A stretch of DNA of 64,000 nucleotides from an uncultured Paracoccaceae bacterium (GTDB lineage: Bacteria; Pseudomonadota; Alphaproteobacteria; Rhodobacterales; Rhodobacteraceae), in assembly GCA_947501555.1 (NCBI GenBank), contig CANMWG010000001.1, positions 2,542,001-2,606,000 on the forward strand. Reading direction: 5' to 3'. Below the pieces are notes generated by a model. It searched no databases, was not told where the DNA came from, and worked only from the letters and a program-made list of their open reading frames with translations. The translations under genes were made by a program, and so were the position numbers. This document shows positions 26,031 through 35,142 of the stretch, piece after piece (the stretch's first letter is position 1; each line of letters starts with the position of its first letter).

Positions 26031-26987
26031 ATGACATTCCGCGCCAATCATCTTCTGGGCATCGAACCGCTCCACCCCACCGAAATCACCACCTTGCTGG
26101 ATCTAGCCGACAGCTATGCGGATCATAACCGCAAGGGGATCGCGCACAGGGATGTGTTGGTGGGCATGACCCAAATCAACATGTTCTTCGAAAACTCGAC
26201 CCGGACGCAGGCCAGTTTTGAAATTGCAGGCAAACGGCTGGGGGCGGATGTGATGAACATGGGGATGCAGGCATCTTCGATCAAAAAGGGAGAAACCCTG
26301 ATTGATACGGCGCTGACGCTGAACGCGATGCGCCCCGATCTACTGGTGGTCCGGCATCCGCAATCGGGTGCAGTTGATCTGCTGGCGCAAAAGGTGAATT
26401 GCGCAGTGCTCAACGCGGGCGATGGCAAGCACGAACATCCCACGCAAGCCCTGTTGGACGCGCTGACGATCCGCCGGGCCAAGGGACGGCTGCACCGGCT
26501 GTCCATCGCCATTTGCGGTGATATTTCCCATAGCCGGGTGGCGCGGTCCAACATCATGCTACTCGGCAAGATGGAAAACCGGGTGCGGCTGATTGGGCCA
26601 CCAACGCTGATGCCGTCGGGGATCAGCGAATTCGGGGTGGAGGTGTTTGAGGACATGGCCGCAGGGCTGAAAGACGTCGATGTGGTCATGATGCTTCGGC
26701 TACAAAAAGAACGCATGGACGGCGGGTTCATCCCGTCGGAGCGGGAATATTTCCACCGTTACGGGCTGGACGCAGACAAACTCAGCCACGCCAAACCCGA
26801 CGCCATAGTCATGCACCCCGGGCCGATGAACCGCGGGGTTGAGATCGACGGGAATATCGCAGACGACATCAACCGCTCTGTCATTCAAGAACAGGTCGAA
26901 ATGGGGGTCGCGGTGCGCATGGCCGCCATGGACCTGCTGGCGGTGAACCTGCGCAAGAAACGCGGACAAGAGGCCATTATGGCATGA
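26031..26987 (+). CDS. pyrB: aspartate carbamoyltransferase catalytic subunit
   Basis: Joins carbamoyl phosphate and aspartate, the first committed pyrimidine step. The carbamoyl-phosphate motif [31 protein letters not shown] and [11 protein letters not shown] are all present in 318 residues. There is no pyrI regulatory gene. Instead it starts a tightly overlapping run pyrB - tail-anchored protein - membrane protein - pyrC-like - plsY. In bacteria with a degenerate PyrC, as in Pseudomonas, that protein is needed structurally by PyrB; the neighbouring pyrC here is of that kind. The stop overlaps the next ATG by 4 bases. Confidence 0.96.
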   Translation: MTFRANHLLGIEPLHPTEITTLLDLADSYADHNRKGIAHRDVLVGMTQINMFFENSTRTQASFEIAGKRLGADVMNMGMQASSIKKGETLIDTALTLNAMRPDLLVVRHPQSGAVDLLAQKVNCAVLNAGDGKHEHPTQALLDALTIRRAKGRLHRLSIAICGDISHSRVARSNIMLLGKMENRVRLIGPPTLMPSGISEFGVEVFEDMAAGLKDVDVVMMLRLQKERMDGGFIPSEREYFHRYGLDADKLSHAKPDAIVMHPGPMNRGVEIDGNIADDINRSVIQEQVEMGVAVRMAAMDLLAVNLRKKRGQEAIMA

Positions 26988-27502
26988 GCATCGAGATCCC
27001 AGCCGATGATTTTGGGGCCATTCGGGTGTTTCAGCTGAAAGGCAATCTGCCTGCTGGGGCGGATAACATCGATGAAAACCTGGCCGCCCTCTTTGGGACA
27101 AAGGGACTGGATTCCACTTTTGTGGATATCATCAAGATCGACGATCTCAGCGCCATGTCACTCAGCGACTATATCTTTCAGGGCTATGACGTCACGTTGC
27201 CTGCCCATGACCTACCTGCCGTAAATCGGATCGAAGGCTATGCCATTTTGATCTTGTCCAGGGCCAGCGGTGGGCGCCTCACCACACTGACGCCCGCCTC
27301 CGGGGTGCGACACGTGACAACCTATATCCCTGAGACCCAAATCGAGGTAATCGAACCATTGCGCAGCGACAGCGCCGCCGGCAAGCTAGAACAAGGACAA
27401 TCAAAAGCACCGAAATCAGACGCCAGGATCGGGGGGATGGTGGCCACAGTGGCCCTGCTGATCATGTTTCTTCTTGTCGTGCTGATGATCTGGATCGCCT
27501 AA
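26984..27502 (+). CDS. C-terminally anchored protein between pyrB and pyrC-like gene
   Basis: Family not recognised. The 172-residue product has a soluble N-terminal part of about 145 residues with an [14 protein letters not shown] opening and a [13 protein letters not shown] strand, then a single C-terminal membrane helix ([21 protein letters not shown]) ending at the last residues, so it is tail-anchored with the bulk in the cytosol. Overlaps pyrB by 4 bases and the next gene by one. The fixed place inside a pyrimidine operon suggests a link to aspartate carbamoyltransferase or to membrane attachment of the enzyme; that is inference. Confidence 0.75.
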   Translation: MSIEIPADDFGAIRVFQLKGNLPAGADNIDENLAALFGTKGLDSTFVDIIKIDDLSAMSLSDYIFQGYDVTLPAHDLPAVNRIEGYAILILSRASGGRLTTLTPASGVRHVTTYIPETQIEVIEPLRSDSAAGKLEQGQSKAPKSDARIGGMVATVALLIMFLLVVLMIWIA

Positions 27503-28107
27503 TGCTCAAGCTTCTTGCACGGATAAAACCCCAACCAAAGTCCCAACACTGGGAAGACTTCTTTCACGGGCGCGAAACCCTGCTTTGGGAAGGCAAACCA
27601 GAACCGGGGATACAGAAAAAACTGGGCGTGATTTTTTTGTCGGTCTTCGGCCTGCCCTTTTTGATGTCCGGGATCGGCAGTTTTGTTGGCGGCTTAAGTG
27701 CGCTTCTAACTGGCAGCTTTGGCGGCATCGGGACGGGATTCTTCATGATTTTCTTTTCGCTGCCCTTCATGGCCGTAGGCTTTGGTCTGGTCTTTGGCAC
27801 TTGGATCGCCAGCTACTACGCCCATCAGTTCACCCGCTACGCGCTTTCCAACAAGCGGGCTTACATCGCCACAAGCTGGTGGTGGCATACGATGCAAAGC
27901 TACCCAATTACACCGGACAGTGAGTTTGAGCTTGTAGAAGGCCGCTTTGACACTGTCTATTTCTTCAGCAAAACGACCAAAGATTCAGACGGTGATCGCA
28001 GAGAAAAGAAGATTGGCTTTCAGTATATCAAGGACGGAATGGCGGTTTACAAATTGCTGCTTGATGTCCAAGCCAAAACGATCGAGCGGGACAAAGACAA
28101 ACCATGA
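27502..28107 (+). CDS. membrane protein with PH-like features in the pyr operon
   Basis: Protein of 201 residues. After a basic N terminus it carries LLWEGKPEPG, a motif seen at the start of bacterial PH-type membrane domains, then two long hydrophobic regions (IFLSVFGLPFLMSGIGSFVGG and GTGFFMIFFSLPFMAVGFGLVFG) and a beta-rich tail with YALSNKRAYIAT and KKIGFQYIKDG typical of bPH2-like folds. Function unknown. Overlaps both neighbours (1 and 4 bases), so it is made with PyrB and the PyrC-like protein. Confidence 0.75.
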   Translation: MLKLLARIKPQPKSQHWEDFFHGRETLLWEGKPEPGIQKKLGVIFLSVFGLPFLMSGIGSFVGGLSALLTGSFGGIGTGFFMIFFSLPFMAVGFGLVFGTWIASYYAHQFTRYALSNKRAYIATSWWWHTMQSYPITPDSEFELVEGRFDTVYFFSKTTKDSDGDRREKKIGFQYIKDGMAVYKLLLDVQAKTIERDKDKP

Positions 28108-29387
28108 CCAAGACCTTATTCATCAACGCGCGGCTAATTGACCCCGTAGCCCTGACAGATCAAAGCGGCGCGCTCTTGGTGGAAGACGGGCGCATCGTCG
28201 AAAATTTTGACGACAGCCCAAAGATCCCCGACGCCAATGTAATCGACTGCGGCGGTCACTGCCTGGCACCCGGCATTATCGACATCGGCGTGAAAGTCTC
28301 AGAGCCGGGCGAGCGGCACAAGGAATCCTTTCGCTCTGCCGGGCAAGCGGCCGCAGCGGGCGGGGTGACCACAATCGTCACCCGGCCTGACACGTTACCT
28401 GCCATCGACACGCCCGAAACCCTGGAATTCGTCGAACGGCGGGCGCAGGAAGACGCACCCGTGCACGTTTTGCCCATGGCAGCACTCACCAAAGGGCGGC
28501 TGGGGCGCGAAATGACCGAGATCGGGTTCTTGCAAGATGCAGGGGCCGTGGCCTTCACCGATTGCGACCGGGTTGTCGCGAACACCAAGGTTTTCAGCCG
28601 AGCGCTGACCTACGCGCGCAGCTTGGATGCATTGGTCATCGGACACATTCAGGAACCGATCCTGTCCGAAGGGGCAGCCGTGACATCGGGGAAATTTGCA
28701 TCGTTGCGCGGGTTGCCGGGTGTGTCGCCCATGGCCGAACGGATGGGGTTGGACCGGGACATCAGCCTGCTTGAGATGACCGGCGCACGGTATCATGTGG
28801 ACCAAGTCACGACCGCACGTGCCCTACCCGCGCTTGAGCGGGCCAAACGGAATGGACTAAAGATTACAGCCGGGGTTGGTGTACACCACCTAACGCTGAA
28901 CGAACTGGACGTGGCCGACTACCGAACGTTCTTTAAACTGAAACCGCCCCTGCGCAGCGAAGACGACCGGCTTGCGGTCGTGCAGGCGGTGGCGGATGGG
29001 TTGATCGATGTGATCAGCTCAATGCACACACCGCAAGATGAAGAAAGCAAACGATTGCCTTATGAGGAAGCCGCCAGCGGGGCCGTCGGGCTAGAGACAT
29101 TGTTGCCCGCAGCGCTCCGGCTATATCATGCGGAAATGATCGACCTGCCCCGGCTGTTCCGGGCACTCACGCGGAACCCTGCGCATCTGCTGGGGCTCGA
29201 TGCCGGGCGGTTGCGCGCGGGCGCACCTGCTGATCTGGTCCTGTTTGATCCAGATGCACCCTTCCAGCTTGATCGGAGCAAACTGTTGTCAAAATCTAAA
29301 AACACCCCCTTTGATGGCGCACGTATGCAAGGCAAAGTTTTGGGTACATGGGTCAATGGCACGCGGGTTTGGGAGAACGGACAATGA
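28104..29387 (+). CDS. pyrC: dihydroorotase-like protein, catalytic residues missing (PyrC'-type)
   Basis: Amidohydrolase-fold protein of 427 residues clearly related to type I dihydroorotase: LAPGIIDIGVKVSEPGERHKES, GGVTTIVTRPDTLPAID, VHHLTLNE, FKLKPPLRSEDDR, GAVGLETLLP, NPAHLLGLD and GAPADLVLFD. However, the metal-binding HxH after the PGxxD motif is GVK (Gly62, Lys64), and the catalytic Asp just before the DVIxxDH histidine is Met307 (VISSMH). It is therefore unlikely to hydrolyse dihydroorotate and probably acts like PyrC' of Pseudomonas, as a structural partner for PyrB. A working dihydroorotase should exist elsewhere in the genome. ATGA overlap with plsY downstream. Confidence 0.9.
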   Translation: MTKTLFINARLIDPVALTDQSGALLVEDGRIVENFDDSPKIPDANVIDCGGHCLAPGIIDIGVKVSEPGERHKESFRSAGQAAAAGGVTTIVTRPDTLPAIDTPETLEFVERRAQEDAPVHVLPMAALTKGRLGREMTEIGFLQDAGAVAFTDCDRVVANTKVFSRALTYARSLDALVIGHIQEPILSEGAAVTSGKFASLRGLPGVSPMAERMGLDRDISLLEMTGARYHVDQVTTARALPALERAKRNGLKITAGVGVHHLTLNELDVADYRTFFKLKPPLRSEDDRLAVVQAVADGLIDVISSMHTPQDEESKRLPYEEAASGAVGLETLLPAALRLYHAEMIDLPRLFRALTRNPAHLLGLDAGRLRAGAPADLVLFDPDAPFQLDRSKLLSKSKNTPFDGARMQGKVLGTWVNGTRVWENGQ

Positions 29388-29998
29388 CATTTCCAGAGGT
29401 AAGCCTGAACGCCATCCTGCTTTGGGGCGCCATCGGTTATCTTTTGGGTTCGATCCCCAGCGGAGTAATCTTCGCGCGGCTCATGGGGCTTGGAGACCTG
29501 CGACAAATCGGATCCGGCAACATCGGGGCTACCAACGTGCTGCGGACCGGGAATAAAAAGGCCGCCGTCCTGACCTTGTTGGCTGATGCGCTGAAAGGGG
29601 CAATCGCCGTGCTCTTGGCGCGGCATTTTACCAGCGAAGGGGCAGCACAGGTGGCAGGGATCGCCGCGATGATCGGACATTGCTTTCCGATTTGGCTGCG
29701 GTTCAAAGGAGGCAAAGGGGTTGCCACCTATTTTGGGGTTTTCTTTGCGATCGCTTGGCCTATTGGGGTCTTGGGTAGCATAATTTGGCTGTGTTCAGCC
29801 TTGATCAGCCGATATTCATCTGTTGCAGCTCTGATCACTGCAGGGTGGCTGCCAATTGTGATGTATCTGTTGGGGTTCGGTGGATATTTCTTTATCGGGG
29901 TGGTGCTCGGCGTCCTGATATACATCCGGCATCTCGACAATATCAAACGGCTCAAAACCGGCACCGAGACCAAGATCGGGGCAAAATCCACCCCCTGA
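29384..29998 (+). CDS. plsY: glycerol-3-phosphate acyltransferase
   Basis: Integral membrane enzyme that moves an acyl group from acyl phosphate to glycerol-3-phosphate, the first step of phospholipid synthesis. The three catalytic motifs are visible: GSIPSGVIFARL, GSGNIGATNVLR and KGGKGVAT, with HCFPIWLRF before the third. Five hydrophobic segments fill 204 residues. The start at 29384 overlaps the pyrC-like stop by 4 bases; a longer in-frame start at 29348 is rejected. Link with pyr genes is a common roseobacter arrangement. Confidence 0.95.
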   Translation: MTFPEVSLNAILLWGAIGYLLGSIPSGVIFARLMGLGDLRQIGSGNIGATNVLRTGNKKAAVLTLLADALKGAIAVLLARHFTSEGAAQVAGIAAMIGHCFPIWLRFKGGKGVATYFGVFFAIAWPIGVLGSIIWLCSALISRYSSVAALITAGWLPIVMYLLGFGGYFFIGVVLGVLIYIRHLDNIKRLKTGTETKIGAKSTP

Positions 29999-30192
29999 AA
30001 ACCTGAGCGACCGGTGGGGTAAATCTTGTTCAAACTCTGAAACTTGCAGGACAGCCTACGTTCCTTAACAAATCGACGTAACAGCGAAAATCCGCCGATA
30101 GCTCGGCAAATAACACTCATCCGAAATGTATTCTTGAACACAATTCACAAATACACCAAGAGGTGGATCATCAATCACCTACGGAGATCATT

Positions 30193-30555
30193 GTGGACAT
30201 CAACGCATCTATCAACAGCGCAAAAACAACGCTGACAACAAAATACGCCGCCTTCTCTGGGCGCGCCGGACCTATGGAATTTTGGTCATTCACGCTATTG
30301 GCGCTTGTCGTGAATATCTTGGCTTCGGTCATCTTTGGAATGATCGGGTTGGGTATTGTCGCGACCATTGTTACCTTGGCTCTGCTGGTGCCTTCAATCG
30401 CAGTGACCGTGCGCCGTTTGCATGACCGTGACATGGTCGGTTGGATCGCGCTGATCGGTCTGGTACCGGTCCTTGGCGGGCTGGCGCTCCTTTATCTTTG
30501 CTATCTTCCCGGCACGGATGGCGAAAACAAATACGGCCCAAAACCAGTTGCCTGA
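30193..30555 (+). CDS. DUF805 membrane protein
   Basis: Small membrane protein (120 residues) with the DUF805 pattern: FSGRAGPMEFWSFTLLAL, hydrophobic segments, VRRLHDRDMVGW and the terminal YLCYLPGTDGENKYGP. Function unknown. I choose the GTG at 30193, which has GGAG at proper spacing; an ATG at 30163 would add ten residues. It has its own upstream gap of about 190 bases (29999-30192) with no clear gene and is closed by a strong hairpin. Confidence 0.88.
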   Translation: MDINASINSAKTTLTTKYAAFSGRAGPMEFWSFTLLALVVNILASVIFGMIGLGIVATIVTLALLVPSIAVTVRRLHDRDMVGWIALIGLVPVLGGLALLYLCYLPGTDGENKYGPKPVA

Positions 30556-30563
30556 TACAGTTG

Positions 30564-30585
30564 CCATACCGGCCCGCCGGTATGG
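30564..30585. terminator. bidirectional terminator hairpin between DUF805 and gshA
   Basis: CCATACCGG (30564-30572) pairs perfectly with CCGGTATGG (30577-30585) over a CCCG loop. It lies between two converging genes ending at 30555 and 30604. No T tract on either side. Confidence 0.6.
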
Positions 30586-30603
30586 CTCCCGCTGCGACGA
30601 CGC

Positions 30604-31974
30604 CTAGTAGCTATAGTCGCTGTAAATCCGCTTCAGATCCCCACCCCAATCACCATTGTAATGGGCCAACAATTCATCTGCCGGGGTCTGACCTGTTTCA
30701 ATTGTTTCGTGCAAAGCATTCAGGAAATGCGTCTCGTCCGGGACCATGCCCCCCGCACCTGGCATCGCGCGGGCCTTCAGCCCGGCATGCGAAATCGCCA
30801 CAACCTCGCGGGCCAAAGCGTGCATGTCGATCCCATCAACCTTTGCCTGTAACCCATCGACAGAGGCCGCAACGCGCAAGGCTTCCCGTTGTTCTGGCGT
30901 CCAGTCTTTGCAAAGGTCCCAAGCCGCATCCAAAGCCGTCTGATCATAAATCAGCCCCACCCAGAACGCAGGCAACGCACACAAGCGGCGCCAAGGGCCA
31001 CCATCGGCCCCCCGCATCTCAATAAATTGCTTCACGCGGGCCTCCGGGAACACCGTGGTCAGGTGATCTGCCCAGTCCGACAGCAGCGGCTTTTCACCGG
31101 GCAGCGCGGGCAATTCACCCTTGAGAAAGTCGCGGAACGACATGCCCAAAGCGTTGATGTATTTCCCATTGCGGTAGACGAAGTACATCGGCACATCCAG
31201 CACCCATTGCACCCAAGCCTCAAACCCGAAGCCTTTGTCGAAGACAAATGGGACCATGCCCGTCCGGTCCGCATCCAAATCGCGCCAGATGCGGCTGCGC
31301 CAAGATTTATGGCCGTTGGGCTGCCCTTCAAAGAAGGGCGAATTGGCGAAGAGTGCGGCCGCTACAGGTTGTAGCGCTATGGCCACCCGCATTTTCTTGA
31401 CCATGTCTGCTTCGGATCCGAAATCAAGGTTCACTTGCACCGTACAGGTTCGGCGCATCATGCTGGTGCCCATGGAACCCACTTTTTCCATGTAGTCGTT
31501 CATCAGCTTATAGCGACCTTTGGGCATCAGCGGCATCTGATCATGGGTCCACTCAGGCGCGGCACCCAAACCAATAAACTTCACGCCAATTTCGTCCGAG
31601 ACTGATTTGACCTCGGCCAGATGCACATTCACCTCGTCACAAGTCTGGTGAATGGTCTCCAACGGGGCACCCGAAAGTTCCAACGCGCCACCAGGCTCAA
31701 GACTAACATTCGCCCCACCCTTGGTCAGACCAATGATCTTGCCGTCTTCTTCCACGCGGTCCCAGCCAAAGCGGGTCTCTAGCCCCTCTAGGACAGCCTT
31801 GATTGAACGAACACCCTCATAAGGCAACGGCTGCAGGGTGTCCTGACAAAAGCCAAACTTCTCATGCTCAGTTCCAATGCGCCAATCCGCCTTGGGTTTG
31901 CAACCTTTAGACAGGACCTCGGCCAATTGGTCATGATGTTCAATGGGGCCGCCGCCGGATTGAGGGATAGACAT
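30604..31974 (-). CDS. gshA: glutamate-cysteine ligase (plant/alphaproteobacterial class)
   Basis: Joins glutamate and cysteine to gamma-glutamylcysteine, the first step of glutathione synthesis. The 456-residue protein belongs to the class found in alphaproteobacteria and plants: IGTEHEKFGF, SLEPGGALELSGAP, GRYKLMNDYMEKVGSMGTSMM, TCTVQVNLDFGSE, ANSPFFEGQPNGHKSWRSRIW and FIEMRGADGG. The start at 31974 (SIPQSGGG) fits the family better than the ATG 15 bases earlier. Last gene of the rsmE - GNAT - membrane protein - gshA run; 57 bases separate it from the preceding gene. Confidence 0.95.
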   Translation of the reverse strand: MSIPQSGGGPIEHHDQLAEVLSKGCKPKADWRIGTEHEKFGFCQDTLQPLPYEGVRSIKAVLEGLETRFGWDRVEEDGKIIGLTKGGANVSLEPGGALELSGAPLETIHQTCDEVNVHLAEVKSVSDEIGVKFIGLGAAPEWTHDQMPLMPKGRYKLMNDYMEKVGSMGTSMMRRTCTVQVNLDFGSEADMVKKMRVAIALQPVAAALFANSPFFEGQPNGHKSWRSRIWRDLDADRTGMVPFVFDKGFGFEAWVQWVLDVPMYFVYRNGKYINALGMSFRDFLKGELPALPGEKPLLSDWADHLTTVFPEARVKQFIEMRGADGGPWRRLCALPAFWVGLIYDQTALDAAWDLCKDWTPEQREALRVAASVDGLQAKVDGIDMHALAREVVAISHAGLKARAMPGAGGMVPDETHFLNALHETIETGQTPADELLAHYNGDWGGDLKRIYSDYSY

Positions 31975-32031
31975 TGCGCGTGGCTCCATAGCTGCATTTC
32001 ATCAGAACTCTGATCTGCCCCAAGGGTGCGG

Positions 32032-32550
32032 TCAATGCAAGAGCGGCTTGACGCGTGACCAGACGGTGATCCGCGCATCCGGTGTGTGGGACAGGACATC
32101 CAACACGGCCTCGGTCTTGATTCCGGGCAGGGCTGCGAAAACATCAAACAGATCGTCAGCCCCCTTTGCATTAATGGGAATAGCGATGCGCTGCCCGCCT
32201 ACCCCCGACAAAACCCAGCTGGGTTCAGGGTGGCTTGCGGGGTCCAATTCCAGCTTGGTCAAATCTTCGACATCAATGACACCGCCATCAAGCGGGCCAA
32301 AATATCCTAAGCGACGTTCGCGGATCTGGACAACGCCCGGGCCATCGCCATTCTGGGCAAACCGCGCCCGTTGAAAGCCGGCGACCGCCCAGCCAATGGC
32401 AATGGCGATAAAAATGTAGCCCAGCCAAACAGTAATCCCAACACCACCCAACACCCACCACAGCCCGAGTGACGCCACAACGCCTGCCAGCACAATCTCG
32501 CGCCAGCGCCAGAAAAACGCACGGACTTCGGGGCGCAGAAAATCAGACAT
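32032..32550 (-). CDS. membrane protein of unknown function
   Basis: A 172-residue product with two hydrophobic segments near residues 18-60 (IVLAGVVASLGLWWVL, VWLGYIFIAIAIGWAVAG) followed by a soluble domain of about 105 residues (VQIRERRLGYFGPLDGGVIDVEDL and WSRVKPLLH). I know no family name. The ATG at 32550 overlaps the end of the GNAT gene by 8 bases; an upstream extension to 32787 runs through that gene and is rejected. The soluble part is likely cytosolic. Confidence 0.75.
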   Translation of the reverse strand: MSDFLRPEVRAFFWRWREIVLAGVVASLGLWWVLGGVGITVWLGYIFIAIAIGWAVAGFQRARFAQNGDGPGVVQIRERRLGYFGPLDGGVIDVEDLTKLELDPASHPEPSWVLSGVGGQRIAIPINAKGADDLFDVFAALPGIKTEAVLDVLSHTPDARITVWSRVKPLLH

Positions 32551-33382
32551 GAACCACCTGCGGCTCCTTAAACAACACGACCGAGAAGTCACCCACCCGG
32601 GTAAACCCAATCGCCTCATAAGCACGGGCGGCTTGGGTTGATGCCGCGAACAAGACAGCGTCTCGAACACCGTTCTTACGCGCTTCGGCAACATGCATCG
32701 CAACGGCACGGCGGGCCAGGCCCCGGTTACGCAAGACGGCGGGTGTATAGACCCCACCAATTTGAACTGCCTCTGGCAGGACCGCATTGAACCCGGTCAT
32801 CGCGACGGGCACGCCATCTTGATAAAGGACCCGGTGGCTGTCCAAAGCGGCATATGCTTTGATATCTTCCTCAGCACGCATCTGAAAATCCTCGCCCGGC
32901 ATCGGGAATACCTCTTCCAGATAGGTACGCCGCCAGCCGACTACCAGCTCTCGAGGGGCATTCGACAATGGACCCAACGTAAATCCTGTCAGATCTGGCA
33001 GCAGCAAATCCGCCAGCGGCAAGCGATAGAGCGGCTCAACCGTGTCAACACCTGCGGGGTCGGGCAAAGCCAAGACCTGACGTAAAGATGCAACCTGCGC
33101 CCCGTGCCCCAGCAAGCCTGTGATCTGCGTACCCGCCAATACAACCCTGGCTTCCTGCCAAGGGGCGTTGGGGCAATTTGGAAACACAAACCCGCCCTCG
33201 GATACGGTCAACACATCGGTCAAGGCACCGGCCTGCCATTTCACCCAAAACCGCACAGCACGGTCATGCCCCCCGGCCATGCCATGGCGGCGCAGGTTGG
33301 ACAAAGGAAACATGGAGGTCGCAATATGGTCATTCAAAAATGCCTCAATCGCCGGGCGATCTGCTTGGGTGGCAAGGATCAT
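32543..33382 (-). CDS. GNAT family N-acetyltransferase
   Basis: Protein of 279 residues with a C-terminal acetyl-CoA-binding fold: a beta strand ending in VQIGGVYTPAVLRNRGLARRAVAMHVAEARK (the R/Q-x-x-G-x-A-like loop is RNRGLA) and ARAYEAIGFTRVGDF. The N-terminal half is a divergent second GNAT-like domain. Substrate unknown. The start at 33382 gives a 4-base ATGA overlap with rsmE, so it is translationally coupled to it. Confidence 0.85.
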   Translation of the reverse strand: MILATQADRPAIEAFLNDHIATSMFPLSNLRRHGMAGGHDRAVRFWVKWQAGALTDVLTVSEGGFVFPNCPNAPWQEARVVLAGTQITGLLGHGAQVASLRQVLALPDPAGVDTVEPLYRLPLADLLLPDLTGFTLGPLSNAPRELVVGWRRTYLEEVFPMPGEDFQMRAEEDIKAYAALDSHRVLYQDGVPVAMTGFNAVLPEAVQIGGVYTPAVLRNRGLARRAVAMHVAEARKNGVRDAVLFAASTQAARAYEAIGFTRVGDFSVVLFKEPQVVHV

Positions 33383-34104
33383 CCCCAATCCCCCAACGCC
33401 TGCTGCCACACCGTCAAAGCGGCGACGGCGGCCGTATCCGCCCGCAAAACCCGTGGACCTAACGACACCGGATGCGCGAACGGCAGACCGCGCAATACCT
33501 CACGCTCGTCAGGGGAAAAGCCGCCTTCCGGACCAATCAAAATCGCCCAAGGCCCCGCGAGAACGCTCGTAAGAGCGGCCGAGCGCCCCACCATCGTCTC
33601 ATCACAAAACATTAACTGGCGGTCACCGGGCCAATCCGCCAACACACGGTCCAATTTGGCCAGGTCATCAACGGGGGGCACAAACGTCCCGCCACATTGC
33701 TCAGCCGCCTCAACCGCATGGGCCTGCAATTTATCAACGCGGATCCGATTGGCGCTCTGGGTATAGGTGGTCTGCACAGGCATGACACGGGCGGCACCCA
33801 TTTCAACCGCCTTTTCAACAATAAACGCGGTGCGTTCCTTGCGAATGGGGGCAAACATCAGCCACAAATCTGGGGGCATCTGCATTGGGGCGGTTTGGAC
33901 TTGGCACAACAACAGGCCAGCCTTTTTGCCGACCTGAACCACCTCAGCATCCCATTCACCGTCAGCACCGTTGATCAGGGACAATACGACGCCTTCCTCA
34001 AGACGCATCACACCAAACAGGTAATGCGCCTGCTCCCGCGACAACGGAACAGATTGCCCTTCCCCCAAAGGGTGCTCTACATAAAGACGAACCTTGGATG
34101 CCAT
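33379..34104 (-). CDS. rsmE: 16S rRNA (uracil(1498)-N(3))-methyltransferase
   Basis: SPOUT-class methyltransferase that modifies U1498 of 16S rRNA. The 241-residue protein shows the RsmE pattern: EQAHYLFGVMRLEEG, FAPIRKERTAFIVEKAVEMGAARVMPVQTTY, AVEAAEQCGGTFVP, and the knot region ILIGPEGGFSPDE and SLGPRVLRADTA. The start at 34104 (ASKVRLYVE) is preferred; an ATG at 34116 is directly adjacent to the ubiA ATG on the other strand. First gene of a minus-strand run leading to gshA. Confidence 0.95.
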   Translation of the reverse strand: MASKVRLYVEHPLGEGQSVPLSREQAHYLFGVMRLEEGVVLSLINGADGEWDAEVVQVGKKAGLLLCQVQTAPMQMPPDLWLMFAPIRKERTAFIVEKAVEMGAARVMPVQTTYTQSANRIRVDKLQAHAVEAAEQCGGTFVPPVDDLAKLDRVLADWPGDRQLMFCDETMVGRSAALTSVLAGPWAILIGPEGGFSPDEREVLRGLPFAHPVSLGPRVLRADTAAVAALTVWQQALGDWG

Positions 34105-34116
34105 GAGGCGGACCAT

Positions 34117-35088
34117 ATGACCGAGAACGCCGAAGTGCCAGAGCCCGCAGGCACCATTAACCCGCCCCCGGCCGTCAAATTGACATGGGTCGATACCGTG
34201 GCCCCTGCAGTCACGCGGCCTTACCTGCGGCTCAGCCGGATGCAAGGGCCCATTGGGACCTGGCTGCTCTATATTCCATGCCTCTGGGCCCTGGCTTTGG
34301 CGATCCTTGCGACCGAAAGTTACGGCATGCGCGATCTTTGGACAGTCATCGGCTGTGGGATCGGCGCGCTTCTGATGCGGGGGGCAGGATGCACGTGGAA
34401 CGACATCACCGACAGGGATTTTGATGGGCATGTCGAACGCACAAAAATGCGGCCTATCCCGGCAGGCGAGGTCACCGTCAAAAGTGCGCTGGTCTGGATG
34501 GTAGTGCAATGCCTGCTAGCATTCGGGATTCTGATTACATTTTACCCGACAGCAATCATCCTAGGAATTTTGGCACTGGCGCCCGTCGCGATCTACCCCT
34601 TCGCCAAGCGGTTCACCTGGTGGCCACAGGCCTTCCTTGGGATAGCGTTCAACTGGGGCGCCCTGTTGGCCTGGGCGGCACATACAAACAGCATTGGTCC
34701 CGTGCCGCTGGTACTTTATGCGACGGGGATCGCCTGGACCTTGTTCTACGATACAATCTATGCGCACCAAGACGCAGAGGATGACGCCCTGATCGGGGTC
34801 AAATCCACCGCGCGGCTGTTCGGCGACAAATCCCGGCAATGGCTGCGGATGTTCATGACGCTGACGATCCTGCTCTTCGGTCTGGCGGTCGTGCTAGCAT
34901 GCATCGAACGATCCGTGCTGTCCTTGGTCATCGCAATCGGCGGGCCTTGGGCGCTGGGGTGGCACCTGACATGGCAACTCACCAAGTTTGATTCAGACGA
35001 CAACGCTGTCTTGCTACGGCTCTTTCAATCAAACCGAGACGCGGGGCTCATCCCCCTGCCATTTTTTGCCCTCGCCTATTTGGTATGA
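34117..35088 (+). CDS. ubiA: 4-hydroxybenzoate polyprenyltransferase
   Basis: Integral membrane prenyltransferase (323 residues) that attaches the polyprenyl tail to 4-hydroxybenzoate in ubiquinone synthesis. The first Asp-rich motif CTWNDITDRDFDGHVERTKMRPIPAG and the second YDTIYAHQDAEDD bind prenyl diphosphate with magnesium. About eight membrane segments. The start at 34117 (MTENAEVPEP) is 12 bases from the rsmE start on the opposite strand; a longer frame from 33697 is an artefact. Confidence 0.95.
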   Translation: MTENAEVPEPAGTINPPPAVKLTWVDTVAPAVTRPYLRLSRMQGPIGTWLLYIPCLWALALAILATESYGMRDLWTVIGCGIGALLMRGAGCTWNDITDRDFDGHVERTKMRPIPAGEVTVKSALVWMVVQCLLAFGILITFYPTAIILGILALAPVAIYPFAKRFTWWPQAFLGIAFNWGALLAWAAHTNSIGPVPLVLYATGIAWTLFYDTIYAHQDAEDDALIGVKSTARLFGDKSRQWLRMFMTLTILLFGLAVVLACIERSVLSLVIAIGGPWALGWHLTWQLTKFDSDDNAVLLRLFQSNRDAGLIPLPFFALAYLV

Positions 35089-35142
35089 TTGAACCCCGGC
35101 CCTGACAGGCCTATGCAGGTGCGAAACAAGTTACGGTAAAAC

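Noticed and set aside
30441..31025. Plus-strand frame of 194 codons after DUF805
   Set aside because: Pro/Ser/Arg-rich, overlaps DUF805 in another frame and gshA on the other strand; no family signs.
32551..32787. N-terminal extension of the membrane protein at 32032
   Set aside because: It lies inside the GNAT gene and lacks a ribosome site.
33697..34116. Long upstream extension of ubiA (139 more codons)
   Set aside because: It runs through rsmE on the other strand and has no similarity to UbiA; the family start is at 34117.
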